Source: Oncorhynchus masou masou
Lineage: Eukaryota; Chordata; Actinopteri; Salmoniformes; Salmonidae
Direction of reading: 5' to 3'
DNA length: 64,000 nucleotides
Assembly: GCF_036934945.1 (NCBI RefSeq)
Contig: NC_088228.1
Coordinates: 17,750,338-17,814,337 of the forward strand
Shown: positions 12,914 to 24,016 of the stretch, piece by piece
Layout of the letters: each line of letters begins with the position of its first letter
How positions within the stretch are numbered: the first letter of the stretch is position 1
Notes under the pieces: generated by a model
Told to the model about the DNA's origin: nothing
Databases searched by the model: none
The model's input: the letters and a program-made list of their open reading frames with translations, nothing else
Program-made: the position numbers and the translations under genes

Positions 12914-15226
12914 TAACTGTAACCCCTACCTGTAACCCCTAACACTAATTGTAACCCTAACTGTAACCCCTAACACTAATTGTAACCCTAAACTGTAACA
13001 CTAACACTAATTGTAACCCTAACTGTAAACCCCTAACCCTAATTGTAACCCCTAACCCTAATTGTAACAACTAACACCAACTGTAACCCCAAACACTAAT
13101 TGTAACCCTAAACTGTAACACTAACACTAATTGTAACCCTAACTGTAACCCTAACCCTAATTGTAACCACTAACCTTAACTGTAACACTAACACGAATTC
13201 TAACCCTAACTGTAACACTAACACTAATTGTAACCCTAACTGTAACCCCTAACCCTAATAGTAACCCTAACTGTAACCCCTAACACTAATTGTAACCCCT
13301 AACTCTAACTGTAACCCTAACCCTAATTGTAACCCCTAACCCTAACTGTAACCCTAACTGTAACCCCTAACACTAATTGTAACCCCTAACACTAATTGTA
13401 ACCCCTAAAACTAATTGTAACCCTAAATCTAACTATAACCCCTAACACTAATTGTAACCCTAACTGTAACCCCTAACACGAATTGTAACCCTAACCCTAA
13501 CTGTAACCCCTAACACGAATTGTAACCCTAATTCTAATTGTATCCCCAACCCTAACTGTAACCCCTAACACTAATTGTTACCCCTAACACTAATTGTAAC
13601 CCTAAACCTAACTGTAACCCCTAACACTAATTGTAACCTTAACTGTAATCCCTAACACTAATTGTAACCCCTAACACTAATTGTATCCCTAACCCTAACT
13701 GTAACCCCTAACACTAATTGTAACCCCTAACACTAATTGTAACCCCTAACCCTAACGGTAACCTCTAACACTAACTGTAACCCTAACCCTAACTGTAACC
13801 CCTAACACTAATTGTAACCCCTAACAGTAATTGTAACCCTAACCCTAAATGTAACTGTAACCCCTAACACTAATTGTAACCCTAACTGTAACCCCCAACC
13901 CTAATTGTAACCCCTAACACTAACTGTAACCCCTAACACTAATTGTAACCCTAAACCTAACTGTAACCCCTAACACTAATTGTAACCCTAACTGTAAACC
14001 CTAACCCTATTTGTAACCCTAACCCTAACTGTAACCCCTTACACTAATTGTAACCCCTAACCCTAATTGTAACCCTAAACCTAACTGTAACCCCTAACAC
14101 TAATTCTAACCCTAACTGTAACCCCTAACACTAATTGTAACCCCTAACACTAATTGTAACCCTAAACCTAACTGTAACCCCTAACACTAATTGTAACCCT
14201 AAATCTAACTGTAACCCCTAACACTAATTGTAACACTAACTGTAACCCCTAACCCTAATTGTAACCCCTAACCCTAACTGTAACCCCTAACACTAATTGT
14301 AACCCCTAACACTAATTGTAACCCTAACCCTAACTGTAACCCCTAACACTAATTGTAACCCAAAACCTTAACTGTAACCCCTAACACTAACTGTAACCCC
14401 TAACCCTACCTGTAACCCCTAACCCTAACTGTAACCCCTAACCCTAACTGTAACCCCTAACCCTACCTGTAACCCCTAACCCTAACTGTAACCCCTAAAC
14501 CTAATTGTAACCCTAACTGTAACCCCTAACCCTAATTGTAACCCCTAACACTAATTGTAACCCCTAACCCTAATTGTAACCCTAACCCTAACTGTAACCC
14601 CTAACACTAATTGTAACCCCTAACACTAATTGTAACCCTAAACCTAACTGTAACCCCTAACACTAATTGTAACCCTAACCCTAAATCTAACTGTAACCCC
14701 TAACCCCAATTGTAACCCCTAACCCTAACTGTAACCCCTAACACTAATTGTAACCCCTAACACTAATTGTAACCCTAACCCTAACTGTAACCCCTAACAC
14801 TAATTGTAACCCCTAACCCTAACTGTAACCCCTAACACTAACTGTAACCCCTAACCCTACCTGTAACCCCTAACCCTAACTGTAACCCCTAACCCTACCT
14901 GTAACCCCTAACACTAACTGTAACCCCTAACCCTACCTGTAACCCCTAACCCTACCTGTAACCCCTAACCCTAACTGTAACCCCTAACCCTAACTGTAAC
15001 CCCTAACCCTACCTGTAACCCCTAACACTAACTGTAACCCCTAACGCTACCTATAACCCCTAACCCTAACTGTAACCCCTAACCCTAACTGTAACCCCTA
15101 AACCTAATTGTAACCCTAACTGTAACCCCTAACCCTAATTGTAACCCCTAACACTAATTGTAACCCTAACTGTAACCCCTAACCCTAATTGTAACCCCTA
15201 ACACTAATTGTAACCCTAAACCTAGC
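12914..15226. repeat. 2.3-kb telomere-like degenerate minisatellite
   Basis: The array is built of 12- to 19-bp units such as TAACCCCTAACACTAATTG and TAACCCTAACTG. All contain CCCTAA-like words, the complement of vertebrate TTAGGG. Variants in ATTG, ACTG and CCTG occur in patches; CCTG units cluster around 14400-14480 and 14845-15060. There is no long run of perfect CCCTAA, so this is a minisatellite grown from telomere-like units rather than a chromosome end. It is the longest array in the window and lies wholly within intron. Confidence 0.95.
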
Positions 15227-15815
15227 CTAAAATAGCATTTTCCCTTGTGGCGACCAGCAAAACGTCTCTACTTGTTTCACTATCCTTGTAAAGATATTTG
15301 GTACCCACAAGGATTGTAAAACCAAGCAAAGCTCTTAGAGACTTACATTTGCTAAAATGTCTAAAAACATGTTTTCACTCTGTCATTATAGTGTATTGTG
15401 TGTAGATGTGTGAGAAAGAAATCACTGTAACACAGCAAAATATAAAATAAGTATGCATACTTTGTGAAGGCCCTGTATAGTTTGATCTGGTGTAGTTGTG
15501 TTCTTCTGCCAGGTTATTGCTGGCAAGTTGGTGGGACCGAGCTACTCCTTCATTTAATCAATTAGACTCAGACTTGTTCTCAGTCTAGCCATGTGTCATG
15601 ATAAAAGGAACTATAGCGCTTCGATTCATTTATTGCTTTTGTGGTGTAGACACAGACAGATCAAGGTGGAACTGTGCTCTCTGCTGGTGAATGAGACAGG
15701 ATAAGACATCTGCTCTGGTCACCACGCTGACTGTGACATCAGGCCACGCGCCTGTCCGATAGTCATCAGTGGTCAGTGAACCACTATGTTAACCCTCTGA
15801 CTTAAGCATCTCTGT
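15227..15815. other. Intron without recognised elements
   Basis: About 590 bp of ordinary intron between the telomere-like array and a GA microsatellite. The words CTTGTGGCGACCAGC and GGTACCCACAAGGAT form a weak inverted relation (CCTTGTGG against CCACAAGG), but no complete mobile element could be delimited. Confidence 0.4.

Positions 15816-15818
<3 letters not shown>

Positions 15819-15881
<63 letters not shown>
15819..15881. repeat. (AG)n microsatellite
   Basis: Pure AG dinucleotides of about 62 bp, followed by GA-rich text to about 16040. Confidence 0.95.
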
Positions 15882-15885
<4 letters not shown>

Positions 15886-16044
15886 CTCAATGATGACACC
15901 ATTCGGTTCAAAGGTTCAGACAGGCCAAAATAGGAGAAGAGAGAGAGAAGATGGAACAAGACAGAAAAAAGTGAGAAGAGAAGCATGCAGACAGAAGGAA
16001 AAGAGAGTGAGTCAAGGTCAGAAGGAGGAGAGGAATGCGAGACA

Positions 16045-16520
16045 AAGTAAGACATATATACAGATGTGTTGCAAAAGACAGGGACTCAAAAGAGGCCACT
16101 TAAAACAGGATAATTGTGTTTTCAGTTCAGTGCTGGGTTCCCCCCTCACCGGTGAGACTAATTACCGGTTGATCTAATGCTTTATCTCCATGTGTTCCTG
16201 AAAACCCACACCTTCGACAAGTGATGCATGTCTACGCCCCACTCCTCTACTGGTTTATCCCAGCACTGACTGTCCTTTTGAAGAACACCCGTCATCCTCC
16301 AACCCAATATTAATGAATCAGTGAGGAGTGTGGGCCGCTTGCCAATCGCTGTGAGGCGGACCCAACCAACCAAGGCAGTCAGCTGACACAGTCAGTCCTC
16401 TGCTGCTCCACTGTGAGGTTTAGAACGAGGCCTCTGAGGTTTTTGCATCATTGCCTTTCATTTATTTTTTTCAGCGTATTTTTTTCACATTATTACTCTC
16501 TTGCTCTGCTTTTCATGTCT
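16045..16520. other. Intron without recognised elements
   Basis: About 470 bp of low-copy intron. No repeat termini, RT or transposase words, or splice-flanked exon could be seen. Confidence 0.4.
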
Positions 16521-16529
16521 CTCTCCCTA

Positions 16530-16532
<3 letters not shown>

Positions 16533-16579
<47 letters not shown>

Positions 16580-16643
16580 TCTTTGTCTCTCTCTCTCTTT
16601 GTCTCTCTCTCTCTTTGTCTCTCTCTCTTTGTCTCTCTCTCTT

Positions 16644-16691
<48 letters not shown>

Positions 16692-16693
16692 TG
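16533..16693. repeat. (CT)n tract with TTTGT interruptions
   Basis: CT dinucleotides are broken at intervals of about 16-20 bp by TTTGTCTCTC words, giving a short higher-order pattern at about 16567-16650. Confidence 0.93.
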
Positions 16694-16980
16694 ACAGCCC
16701 TGTGTAGCAGAGCAGCTAGTGGTTAATTATTGGCTTTAATGTGGTAGCTAGCTTCATGCACATAATATGCAAGGTAGAGAAAGGCTCAGCACCATCGCAG
16801 AGCAGAGTGAAGCAGACAGAGGCGGTCTTTTGCTTTCATTATGTGTGTGTGTGTGCTGACCCCATCATCTTGGCAGGTAGACCAGGAAGAGAATTGAATT
16901 AATCCACGTCCCATTGAACAGACGGCAGACAATTGGCATAAAATGTGGGAGTAGAATCTCATTTAACAGGGACAGTGCTG

Positions 16981-17150
<170 letters not shown>

Positions 17151-17204
17151 TCTGTATGTGTGTTATCCATTATCCGTTATCCATGTGTATTATCCACTCG
17201 GGAT

Positions 17205-17432
17205 CCCGAGGGCGCGGCGGTCTAAGGCACTGCATCTCAGTGCAAGAGGCGTCACTACAGTCCCTGGTTCGAATCTAGGCTGTATCACATCCAACTGTGA
17301 TTGGAAGTCCCATAGGACGGTGCACAATTTGCCCAGCATTGTCCGGGTTTGGCCGAAGTAGGCTGTCATTGTAAATAAGAATGTGTCCGTAGCTGACTTG
17401 CCTAGTTAAATAAAGGTTCAATAAAGAACCAT
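17205..17432 (+). mobile_element. tRNA-derived SINE, full length
   Basis: The head carries pol III internal promoter words: an A-box-like region in GCGGCGGTCTAAGGCACTGC and the B box GGTTCGAATCT. The body has GATTGGAAGTCCCATAGG. The tail ATAAGAATGTG...GACTTGCCTAGTTAAATAAAGG ends the element. The tail is the one shared by salmonid HpaI-type SINEs, although the head belongs to a different tRNA-like family. Partial relatives are at 18955-19079 and, reversed, at 55772-55993. No functional tRNA fold is implied. Confidence 0.85.
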
Positions 17433-17775
17433 TTAAATGAATGTGTGCTCCAGGTGTACTGAACGTCATGAACACTTTTATATCAGCAGAAGACCATGAC
17501 GATCTTTTTCCCCTCATCCTACTAATGATTTTGGATCTGTGCGTTAACTGTTAAATACACTGAAGCCCTTGGTTCTATAAAAGGGTTATTGGTTTCTAAA
17601 GAGATATTCCAGCTGGGATGTGTAATTCCCATAAGGCCAGTCTGATTGTTACGAGCTTCCACACTCCTGTTTATAGTATATTCACCAGATTGAACCATTC
17701 AGTGTGGAAGCCAATGCAGTATAATGTGTTTAGTTCTATGGGTATGCTTTTCCCGTGCCTCCACATAGCCTACAC

Positions 17776-18598
17776 CAGTGGTTCTCAAACTTTTAAACCT
17801 GTGACTTCCAAAAAAGGAGTGGCTCAAAGCCCGTGACCCCTCGCACATTCGCTGCACAAATGTGGCCTGTTATTACAGCCATAAACGGTGATGAGCAGAA
17901 AGTCATTCATGTTAGTAGTCAATGTCAACTAGGGATATCATGTCACGTCTCTGGAGGCCAGAGCCAGCAGGACTGTACAGCCGATCTGTATGCAGCGGAG
18001 GTTACAGGATAGGATGGAAAGTCTGTTTGTAGCCTTTTTCTTCCTCACAAATATGGTCATACATTTGCCAGAAATGTTACATCTTCATCCCATAAGTAGG
18101 CCCTATTGAAGGCAGTGCAATGTTACAGCTATATTTAACCTATAGCCACAGTAGCCACCCTAGCTAGGCCTATCGGAAATCTGAAAATGATCAAACAAAA
18201 TCTCCAGGTAGCTTATTGTTCTGGCAATGATGCATCCTTTGCTGAATTGTATTTTATATGGATAATATAACCGTACTCTGTTTTTGCAAAAACAGGAGAA
18301 CATTTTAAAAGTGCTTTCTGATCACTAATCTGGATTGGCGCGCCTGTCAGCTGATGACTGGTCATTGGTCAAGAGTCAAGACACACAACGTTTTGGTTCT
18401 GAATCACAGATTATATGTTTTTGAGACTAGAATTTGGTGCAATACAAGGCCTATGTTAGTAACCAGATCAAATAGGCAAAGAGAAATATAAATAATATAT
18501 ATACATAGAAATTATGTACCTTTTAATACATATTTCTCCCATTCAGTTTCACACTTGCGACACCCAGGGGGTCGGGACCCCCAGTTTGAGAACCACTG
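17776..18598. mobile_element. hAT-type mini-element, TSD GCCTACAC
   Basis: The ends are CAGTGGTTCTCAAACTTT and AGTTTGAGAACCACTG, a classic hAT (Charlie-like) terminal inverted repeat. The flanks carry a perfect 8-bp direct repeat GCCTACAC (17768-17775 and 18599-18606), the target length of hAT transposases. At 823 bp it has no transposase-like frame, so it is a non-autonomous derivative. Confidence 0.93.
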
Positions 18599-18606
18599 GC
18601 CTACAC

Positions 18607-18655
18607 AACACTATATTTATTGAACCTTTATTTAACCAAGAAAATTCCCTTGAAG
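18607..18655 (-). mobile_element. Fragment of a LINE or SINE 3-prime tail
   Basis: Read on the minus strand this gives TTGGTTAAATAAAGGTTCAA, the tail motif shared by several fish LINEs and SINEs. It directly follows the target duplication of the hAT element. Confidence 0.5.
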
Positions 18656-18836
18656 ATAGAAACCTCTTTTACGAGGGGTTTTACTGGTAGTTTGTGGTGG
18701 GTGTGGCCAGTCCGTGTGTGTTTCTACTAGTTGGTGCTATGCTTGGTGGTTGTAGTGGTCTGTCTCTGTGTTGTGTGACCAGTGTGTTAGCCTCCTGTGT
18801 GACTGTAAGGAATTCTGCTGGAGATGGATATCTCCT

Positions 18837-18879
<43 letters not shown>
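18837..18879. repeat. (TTTC)n microsatellite
   Basis: About ten TTTC tetranucleotides. CT-rich text extends to about 18955. Confidence 0.93.
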
Positions 18880-18954
18880 CTCTTTCCTTATCTTTGTCTC
18901 TCTCTCTCTCCCCCTCAATCTTTCTATCTTTCCTTATCTTTATGTCTGTCTCTC

Positions 18955-19079
18955 TCTGCATCTCAGTGCAAGAGGCGTCACTACAGTCCCTGGTTCGAAT
19001 CCAGGCTGTATCACATCCGACTGTGATTGGAAGTCCCATAGGGCGGTGCACAATTTGCCCAGCATTGTCCGGGTTGTCC
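18955..19079 (+). mobile_element. Partial tRNA-derived SINE
   Basis: It starts at CTGCATCTCAGTGCAAGAGG inside the tRNA-like head, has the intact B box GGTTCGAATCC, and stops after GCATTGTCCGGGTT. It is nearly identical to positions 17230-17348 of the full copy. Both ends are missing. CT-rich sequence sits on both sides, which suggests it was captured within the microsatellite region. Confidence 0.85.
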
Positions 19080-19599
19080 ACACTCTCCCCCTCAATCGTT
19101 CTCACTTTCCTTATCTTTATGTCTATCTCTCTCCCTCCCCCTCAATCTTTCTCTCTTTATCTTCATAAAGAGTTGGTCTTCCGCTGTTACTTGAGTATGT
19201 GCAGTAAATCTATCTCATTCTTTCTTCCTTTCACACTCTTCTTCTCTAATTATCTCTCTTTCTCTCACCCTCTCTCAAAACCCTGGTCTAACAGCCCATT
19301 TGAGATGCCAGTAGAATGGGAGAGAGAAATCTCTGCCTATTTAACGGTACCATAAACCAGATGCTCGCCTCAAAACCCTGCATCTCTGTTCTTATATTAA
19401 TGAAGCATAAAATATTTAATTCAATCTTAAAAGGCTGTTGATATAAAGGTCCTAAGGTTTCATCCGCCCCTCCGTTCTCTACCTTCGTTCAACATTCTTC
19501 CCTGATTCTTTCCCATTCAGTTCATTCTGAGAGGGTGTAGAGTGATGGTTCCTCGCTCATACTGGAGTGGATAACTCTCAATTTGCCCTTGTGCTGTGT
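19080..19599. other. Intron, CT-rich then low-copy
   Basis: Pyrimidine-rich text to about 19275, then low-copy intron. No exon or mobile element is recognised. Confidence 0.4.
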
Positions 19600-20829
19600 T
19601 CCGTGTATTATTGTACTGAAAGGGCTGGGAGGTATGCTGTGTTCCGTGTACTATTTGACTGGTAGGGCTAGGAGGTATGCTGTGTTCTGTGTACTATTGT
19701 ACTGGTAGGGCTGGGAGGTATGCTGTGTTCCGTGTACTATTGTACTGGTAGGGCTGGGAGGTATGTACTGGTAGGGCTGGGAGGTATGCTGTAGACTATT
19801 GTACTGGTAGGGCTGGGAGGTGTACTGTGTATTGTACTGGTAGGGCTAGGTATGCTGTGTTCTCTGTACTGGTAGTGGGAGGTATGCTGTGTTCTGTGTA
19901 CTATTGTACTGGTAGGGCTGGGAGGTACTGGTAGGGCTGGGAGGTATGCTGTGTTCCGTGTACTATTGTACTGGTAGGGCTGGGAGGTATGCTGTGTTCC
20001 GTGTACTATTGTACTGGTAGGGCTGGGAGGTATGCTGTGTTCCGTGTACTATTGTACTGGTAGGGCTGGGAGGTATGCTGTAGACTATTGTACTGGTAGG
20101 GCTGGGAGGTATGCTGTGTTCTGTGTACTATTGTACTGGTAGGGCTGGGAGGTATGCTGTGTTCTGTGTACTATTGTACTGGTAGGGCTGAGAGGTATGC
20201 TGTGTTCTGTGTACTATTGTACTGGTAGGGCTGGGAGGTATGCTGTGTTCTGTGTACTATTGTACTGGTAGGGCTGGGAGGTATGCTGTGTTCCGTGTAC
20301 TATTGTACTGGTAGGGCTGGGAGGTATGCTGTGTTCTGTGTACTATTGTACTGGTAGGGCTGGGAGGTATGTACTGGTAGGGCTTCTGTGTACTATTGTA
20401 CTGGTAGGGCTGGGAGGTATGCTGTAGACTATTGTACTGGTAGGGCTGGGAGGTATGCTGTGTTCCGTGTACTATTGTACTGGTAGGGCTGGGAGGTATG
20501 CTGTGTTCCGTGTACTATTGTACTGGTAGGGCTGGGAGGTATGCTGTGTTCCGTGTACTATTGTACTGGTAGGGCTGGGAGGTATGCTGTGTTCCGTGTA
20601 CTATTGTACTGGTAGGGCTGGGAGGTATGCTGTGTTCCGTGTACTATTGTACTGGTAGGGCTGGGAGGTATGCTGTGTTCTGTGTACTATTGTACTGGTA
20701 GGGCTGGGAGGTATGCTGTGTTCTGTGTTCTATTGTACTGGTGTATACTATTGTACTGGTATTGTACTGGTAGGGCTGGGAGGTATGCTGTGTTCCGTGT
20801 ACTATTGTACTGGTAGGGCTGGGAGGTAG
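19600..20829. repeat. 43-bp minisatellite, about 28 units
   Basis: The unit contains TACTGGTAGGGCTGGGAGGT, then ATGCTGTGTTCCGTGTACTA and TTG. It repeats with a 43-bp period (for example 19981 and 20024). Shortened units (GTACTGGTAGGGCTGGGAGG directly repeated, or GCTGTAGACTATTG) recur at several places, and CCGTG/CTGTG variants alternate in blocks. The array is more regular on its 3-prime side. Confidence 0.95.
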
Positions 20830-21057
20830 ACTTTTCTGGCTATGAGACCTGCTTCTGGGCTGTTGTTTAGGCCTCTAGGGCTCACTTTTCCTGTCAAGGT
20901 TACATGATCAGGTAAAACTCCTGCCCTATATAGGAGGGATGGACTTCTACTTGTCTGTAGAATTGTTCTTCAGTAGGTTTCAATGGCATATCTTGATAGA
21001 GGTCCTCCTGGTTGCTTTGTTGGTATGGAGGACCGATCCTCAGTCTTACTTTACATG
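20830..21057. other. Intron without recognised elements
   Basis: Short unique stretch between the 43-bp array and a hAT-like mini-element. Nothing is recognised. Confidence 0.4.
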
Positions 21058-21065
21058 TTCTAGTC

Positions 21066-21339
21066 CAAGGGTAGGCATTTAGATTCAGCCGAGGGACGAT
21101 TTCTGTTGTATTGGATGGTCAGGGGGCCGGAACATAATAAAAATAATTTGTGCAGTGCAAATTAACCACAACTACGCCCAAAAATGAGATTGTATTTTAA
21201 AATAACCATAATTTCATACCTTGATTACATTGAGACAAGATCATATATCTCTTTTTTCATTTGTCGGAAATAATTGGGAACAGATTTCCTAAATTAAACT
21301 CATTTATAGAAAATTTGCCGACCTGTTTGCTGACCCCTG
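21066..21339. mobile_element. hAT-like mini-element with 7-of-8 TSD
   Basis: The ends CAAGGGTAGGCA and TGCTGACCCCTG form an imperfect inverted repeat of the CAGGGGTCAGCA type. The flanks TTCTAGTC (21058-21065) and GTCTAGTC (21340-21347) agree at seven of eight bases, consistent with an aged 8-bp target duplication. The interior (274 bp) is AT-rich and non-coding. Confidence 0.75.
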
Positions 21340-21347
21340 GTCTAGTC

Positions 21348-21945
21348 GTTGTGTTAGAAGGGATATTTTAGATAAGGGCTAGATTATGTGGCTACTTTGA
21401 TAGAGCTGGCTTGTCTATGACGACCAAGCAATTTTTTTAACTCCTTTTCAAAAACTCATTGGATAGCCTTAGTCGCAAAGATACATTCACCTCCCCCAGC
21501 CAAGCCATTACACTATTATACTCCAGGACATAACCCCAGAGAGTGAGTGAATTGTCGTGTTGAATTTATAGACCTACTTATTGTGGGTTGTAGCACCTCT
21601 TTCACCTTACCCCTCTTTTACCCTATAAGGAAGCTATGAGGAAGCTAGCTCAAATATGAGGCTTTCATCATAGTTAATATAGCACATAAATCCCTTTATT
21701 TTTCAGAACAGAGTCTCCCCTCCTTTCTTTCTCATCCTTTTATTCCTGCAGGATTGCTGAAATGGATGTGATTATTGCCTGAGTTTAGGGACACAGTTAT
21801 ATCACGAACAGTCATATTTTTCCTCTCTCTCCCAGTTCCCAGAATTAATCTGCTACTGCTGAAGGAAGGCGAGTTATCACTGGAGATCAGTGGGGCTGGA
21901 TGCAGTCACGTATAATAAACAGGGAGGGGGGGAGGGAGGGAGGGG
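21348..21945. other. Intron without recognised elements
   Basis: About 600 bp of low-copy intron ending at a G/A-rich run. No element termini or exons are recognised. Confidence 0.4.
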
Positions 21946-21947
21946 AG

Positions 21948-21952
<5 letters not shown>

Positions 21953-21990
<38 letters not shown>
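21953..21990. repeat. (AG)n microsatellite
   Basis: AG dinucleotides preceded by GGGAGGGAGGG-like text (21920-21950). Confidence 0.9.
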
Positions 21991-21992
<2 letters not shown>

Positions 21993-22194
21993 TATACAAA
22001 TTACCAGACATCCAATATAGCATCAGGGTCATTCCAACAGTCCATTTAATCCTCAGCCTCACTACCACATGTTATGGATCACTCGTCTGTTATTCCATCT
22101 GTCCCTATGTAACCTGTCCCACAATAACATCCATGTCAATGCCAAGGTACAGTGCTAGGCTATTTTTACCTGTCAGCTCTTAAACAATAAGGCC

Positions 22195-22290
22195 ATTTTG
22201 CTTCAGCATTCTCTAATGTATTTTGTCCCCTCTCCCACCATGTAGGTCAGTGCCTCAAGTCAAGCCAGGATGTGCACTGTGTACATGTGT
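22195..22290 (+). other. Apparent duplicate of the next exon's acceptor and start
   Basis: The segment CTCTAATGTATTTTGTCCCC, then a pyrimidine stretch and TGTAG at 22241-22245, and then TGCCTCAAGTCAAGCCAGG, mirrors the true acceptor region. There CTAATATTGTTTGTCC leads to TGTAG at 22361-22365 and then CATTCAAGTCGAGCCAGG. The offset is 120 bp. The copy is diverged and lacks a coding frame that matches the exon, so it is at most a decoy or pseudo-acceptor. Confidence 0.45.
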
Positions 22291-22365
22291 CAGCCTAAAT
22301 ATCATGCCTAAATACTTTGCATTATCTTAATGTCTAATATTGTTTGTCCTTCTCTCCCCCTGTAG

Positions 22366-22521
22366 CCTGCCCCCCAGGGACATTCAAGTCGAGCCAGGGT
22401 CCAGGTCTGTGTTTGCAGTGCCCCTCCAACAGCCGCTCTGCAGCCGAGGCCGCCACTATCTGCGCCTGCCGCAACGGCTACTACCGTGGGGACGTAGACC
22501 AACCTGACATGCCCTGTACCA
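22366..22521 (+). CDS. ephb1: Eph receptor class B exon: EGF-like cysteine-rich region
   Basis: Eph receptors are single-pass receptor tyrosine kinases that bind membrane-anchored ephrins and steer axon guidance and cell sorting. This 156-bp exon encodes part of the extracellular cysteine-rich (EGF-like) segment, roughly residues 270-322 of a full receptor. It reads ACPPGTFKSSQGPG, then LCLQCPSNSRS, ICACRNGYYRGD and PCTS, with the cysteine spacing and the CPSNSRS and C-C-R-GYYR signatures of the family. The acceptor is a pyrimidine tract ending TGTAG and the donor is AGTGAGTATC. The exon starts and ends in phase 1: a G from the previous exon completes the first Ala codon, and its last A plus the GC of 42926 makes Ser. 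The size equals the usual Eph exon. EPHB1 fits best, judged mainly from the next two exons; a salmonid whole-genome-duplication copy is likely elsewhere. No disabling change is seen. Confidence 0.9.
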
Positions 22522-22721
22522 GTGAGTATCTTTATGGTACTTTTCCTCTGTACAGCCAGGCATAACCTGCAACAGTTCTATACTACTGTATATCTATATC
22601 CGAGTCTTCAACATCCCCTGTACATACATGTATACTCTTATGTAACCCTAGCCACTCCTTTTCCAGATATTTACCATATTCAGCCTCTGTGCGGTATAAG
22701 TGAGGAAACAAGATGTATTAG

Positions 22722-22772
22722 TTATCCGGTCACTAGTCCAACGCTCTAACCACTAGGCTACCCTGCCGCCCC
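22722..22772 (-). mobile_element. HpaI-like SINE head fragment
   Basis: On the minus strand it reads GGGGCGGCAGGGTAGCCTAG, then TGGTTAGAGCGTTGGACTAG, the tRNA-like head of the salmonid HpaI-type SINE. It is cut after about 50 bp, before the B box. Confidence 0.8.
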
Positions 22773-22774
22773 TA

Positions 22775-24016
22775 AATCAACACTGTATTCTATATGAGCA
22801 CCAATATGGTTTTTGTAAAAACTACTCCACAGATATGGCTCTTTTGCAACTTGTGGATAACATTTTTACAGCCCTTAACAACAATGAATACGCACTTGGC
22901 ATCTTTTTAGATTTATCCAATGCGTTTGACACAGTTGACCACGAAATATTACTTTCTAAATTGCATTATTACGGTTTGCATGATTATACATATAATTGGC
23001 TATATAGTTATGTTGATGGTAGAGAACAGTGTGCTTATGCAAATAGATGTGCATCTACAACAGCCAAGATATCCTGTGGCGTGCCACAGGGTTCGATAAT
23101 GTGACCTTTGTTATTCCTAATCTATATTAATGACCTTGCTGCTGTGTCTTCTACCGTACTTCCTATTCTCTTTGCTGTTGGTACCAATTAGATGTTATCA
23201 AATAATAATTTTGATTCACTAGTTAATGAAGCCAATTCAGGCATGGCCACATTTTCTCAATCGTTCCAGATAAACAATTATCTTGAAATGTAAAAAAATC
23301 CAACTTTAATGTATACGCTAATAAGAATAAGAAATATTGTTTAAAAAAAGAGCCAGAATCTCAATAGGTGGGAAGAAAATGGAAGAAGTCACATTCCTCT
23401 AAGTTTTAATTGATGAAAAGTTATCATGGAAAGATCATATTCAATTTGTCTGCAGCAAAGTGATGAAATCTGTTGTTTCACCAGAAAGATGAGTGGTTTG
23501 GTTGATCAGGCTTGCTTCCTAACTCTATACTATAGCTTAATTTACCCATATCTCATTTACTGTAATATTGTCTGGGCAAGTCCATATGCCTCCTGCCTAC
23601 TATAAATACATTTGCAAGACTAGCCACCTCCTCTAATTACCTGGCTCCATCTGCACCTTTGTTTAAGAAAATCAATATCCTGTCTATTTACTACATTAAT
23701 GTACGCCAATTATGCACTTTCATCTACAAATACTCCGATCTCCCAGACAGTTTACCTAAAAATGGATTCTTCCAGGTTAATTCTGAAATCCATCTATATA
23801 ACACAAGACACTGCGGTAACCTTCACCCTCCCTACTGCTGCACCTCACATAGTCAATTCTCTATCAGATACAGAGGATGCCAAAACATCTTCATCCCTCA
23901 ACAACTTCAAGCAAAGACTGGGGTCCGCCTGATGAAGCAAAACCCTCAGTAATCTCCTCCATATAGCCTAACTCTCACACACTCACATGCACACACATTT
24001 CAACAAAACACATATA
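22775..24016 (+). pseudogene. LINE reverse transcriptase relic (5-prime piece)
   Basis: The + strand encodes YGFCKNYSTDMALLQLVDNI, then LGIFLDLSNAFDTVDHEIL (RT motif with the first catalytic Asp), KISCGVPQGSI, and after a TGA stop (23102-23104) PLLFLIYINDLAA. The second catalytic box, normally FADD, reads FAVGTN, so the Asp pair is lost. More stops follow. Late pieces such as TSSSLNNFKQRLGSA belong to the C-terminus. This is a Jockey-superfamily type LINE, a different family from the copy at 7454-9585. A Tc1 element interrupts its 3-prime UTR, and the LINE tail resumes at 25184. Confidence 0.88.

Noticed and set aside
12914..15226. A real chromosome end or active telomere
   Set aside because: Units are degenerate, there is no long perfect CCCTAA run, and gene exons continue on the far side.
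17205..17300. A functional tRNA gene, because of A- and B-box words
   Set aside because: The tRNA-like head lacks a full acceptor-stem pairing and runs straight into a SINE body and tail. The same holds for 25783, 34809 and 55993.
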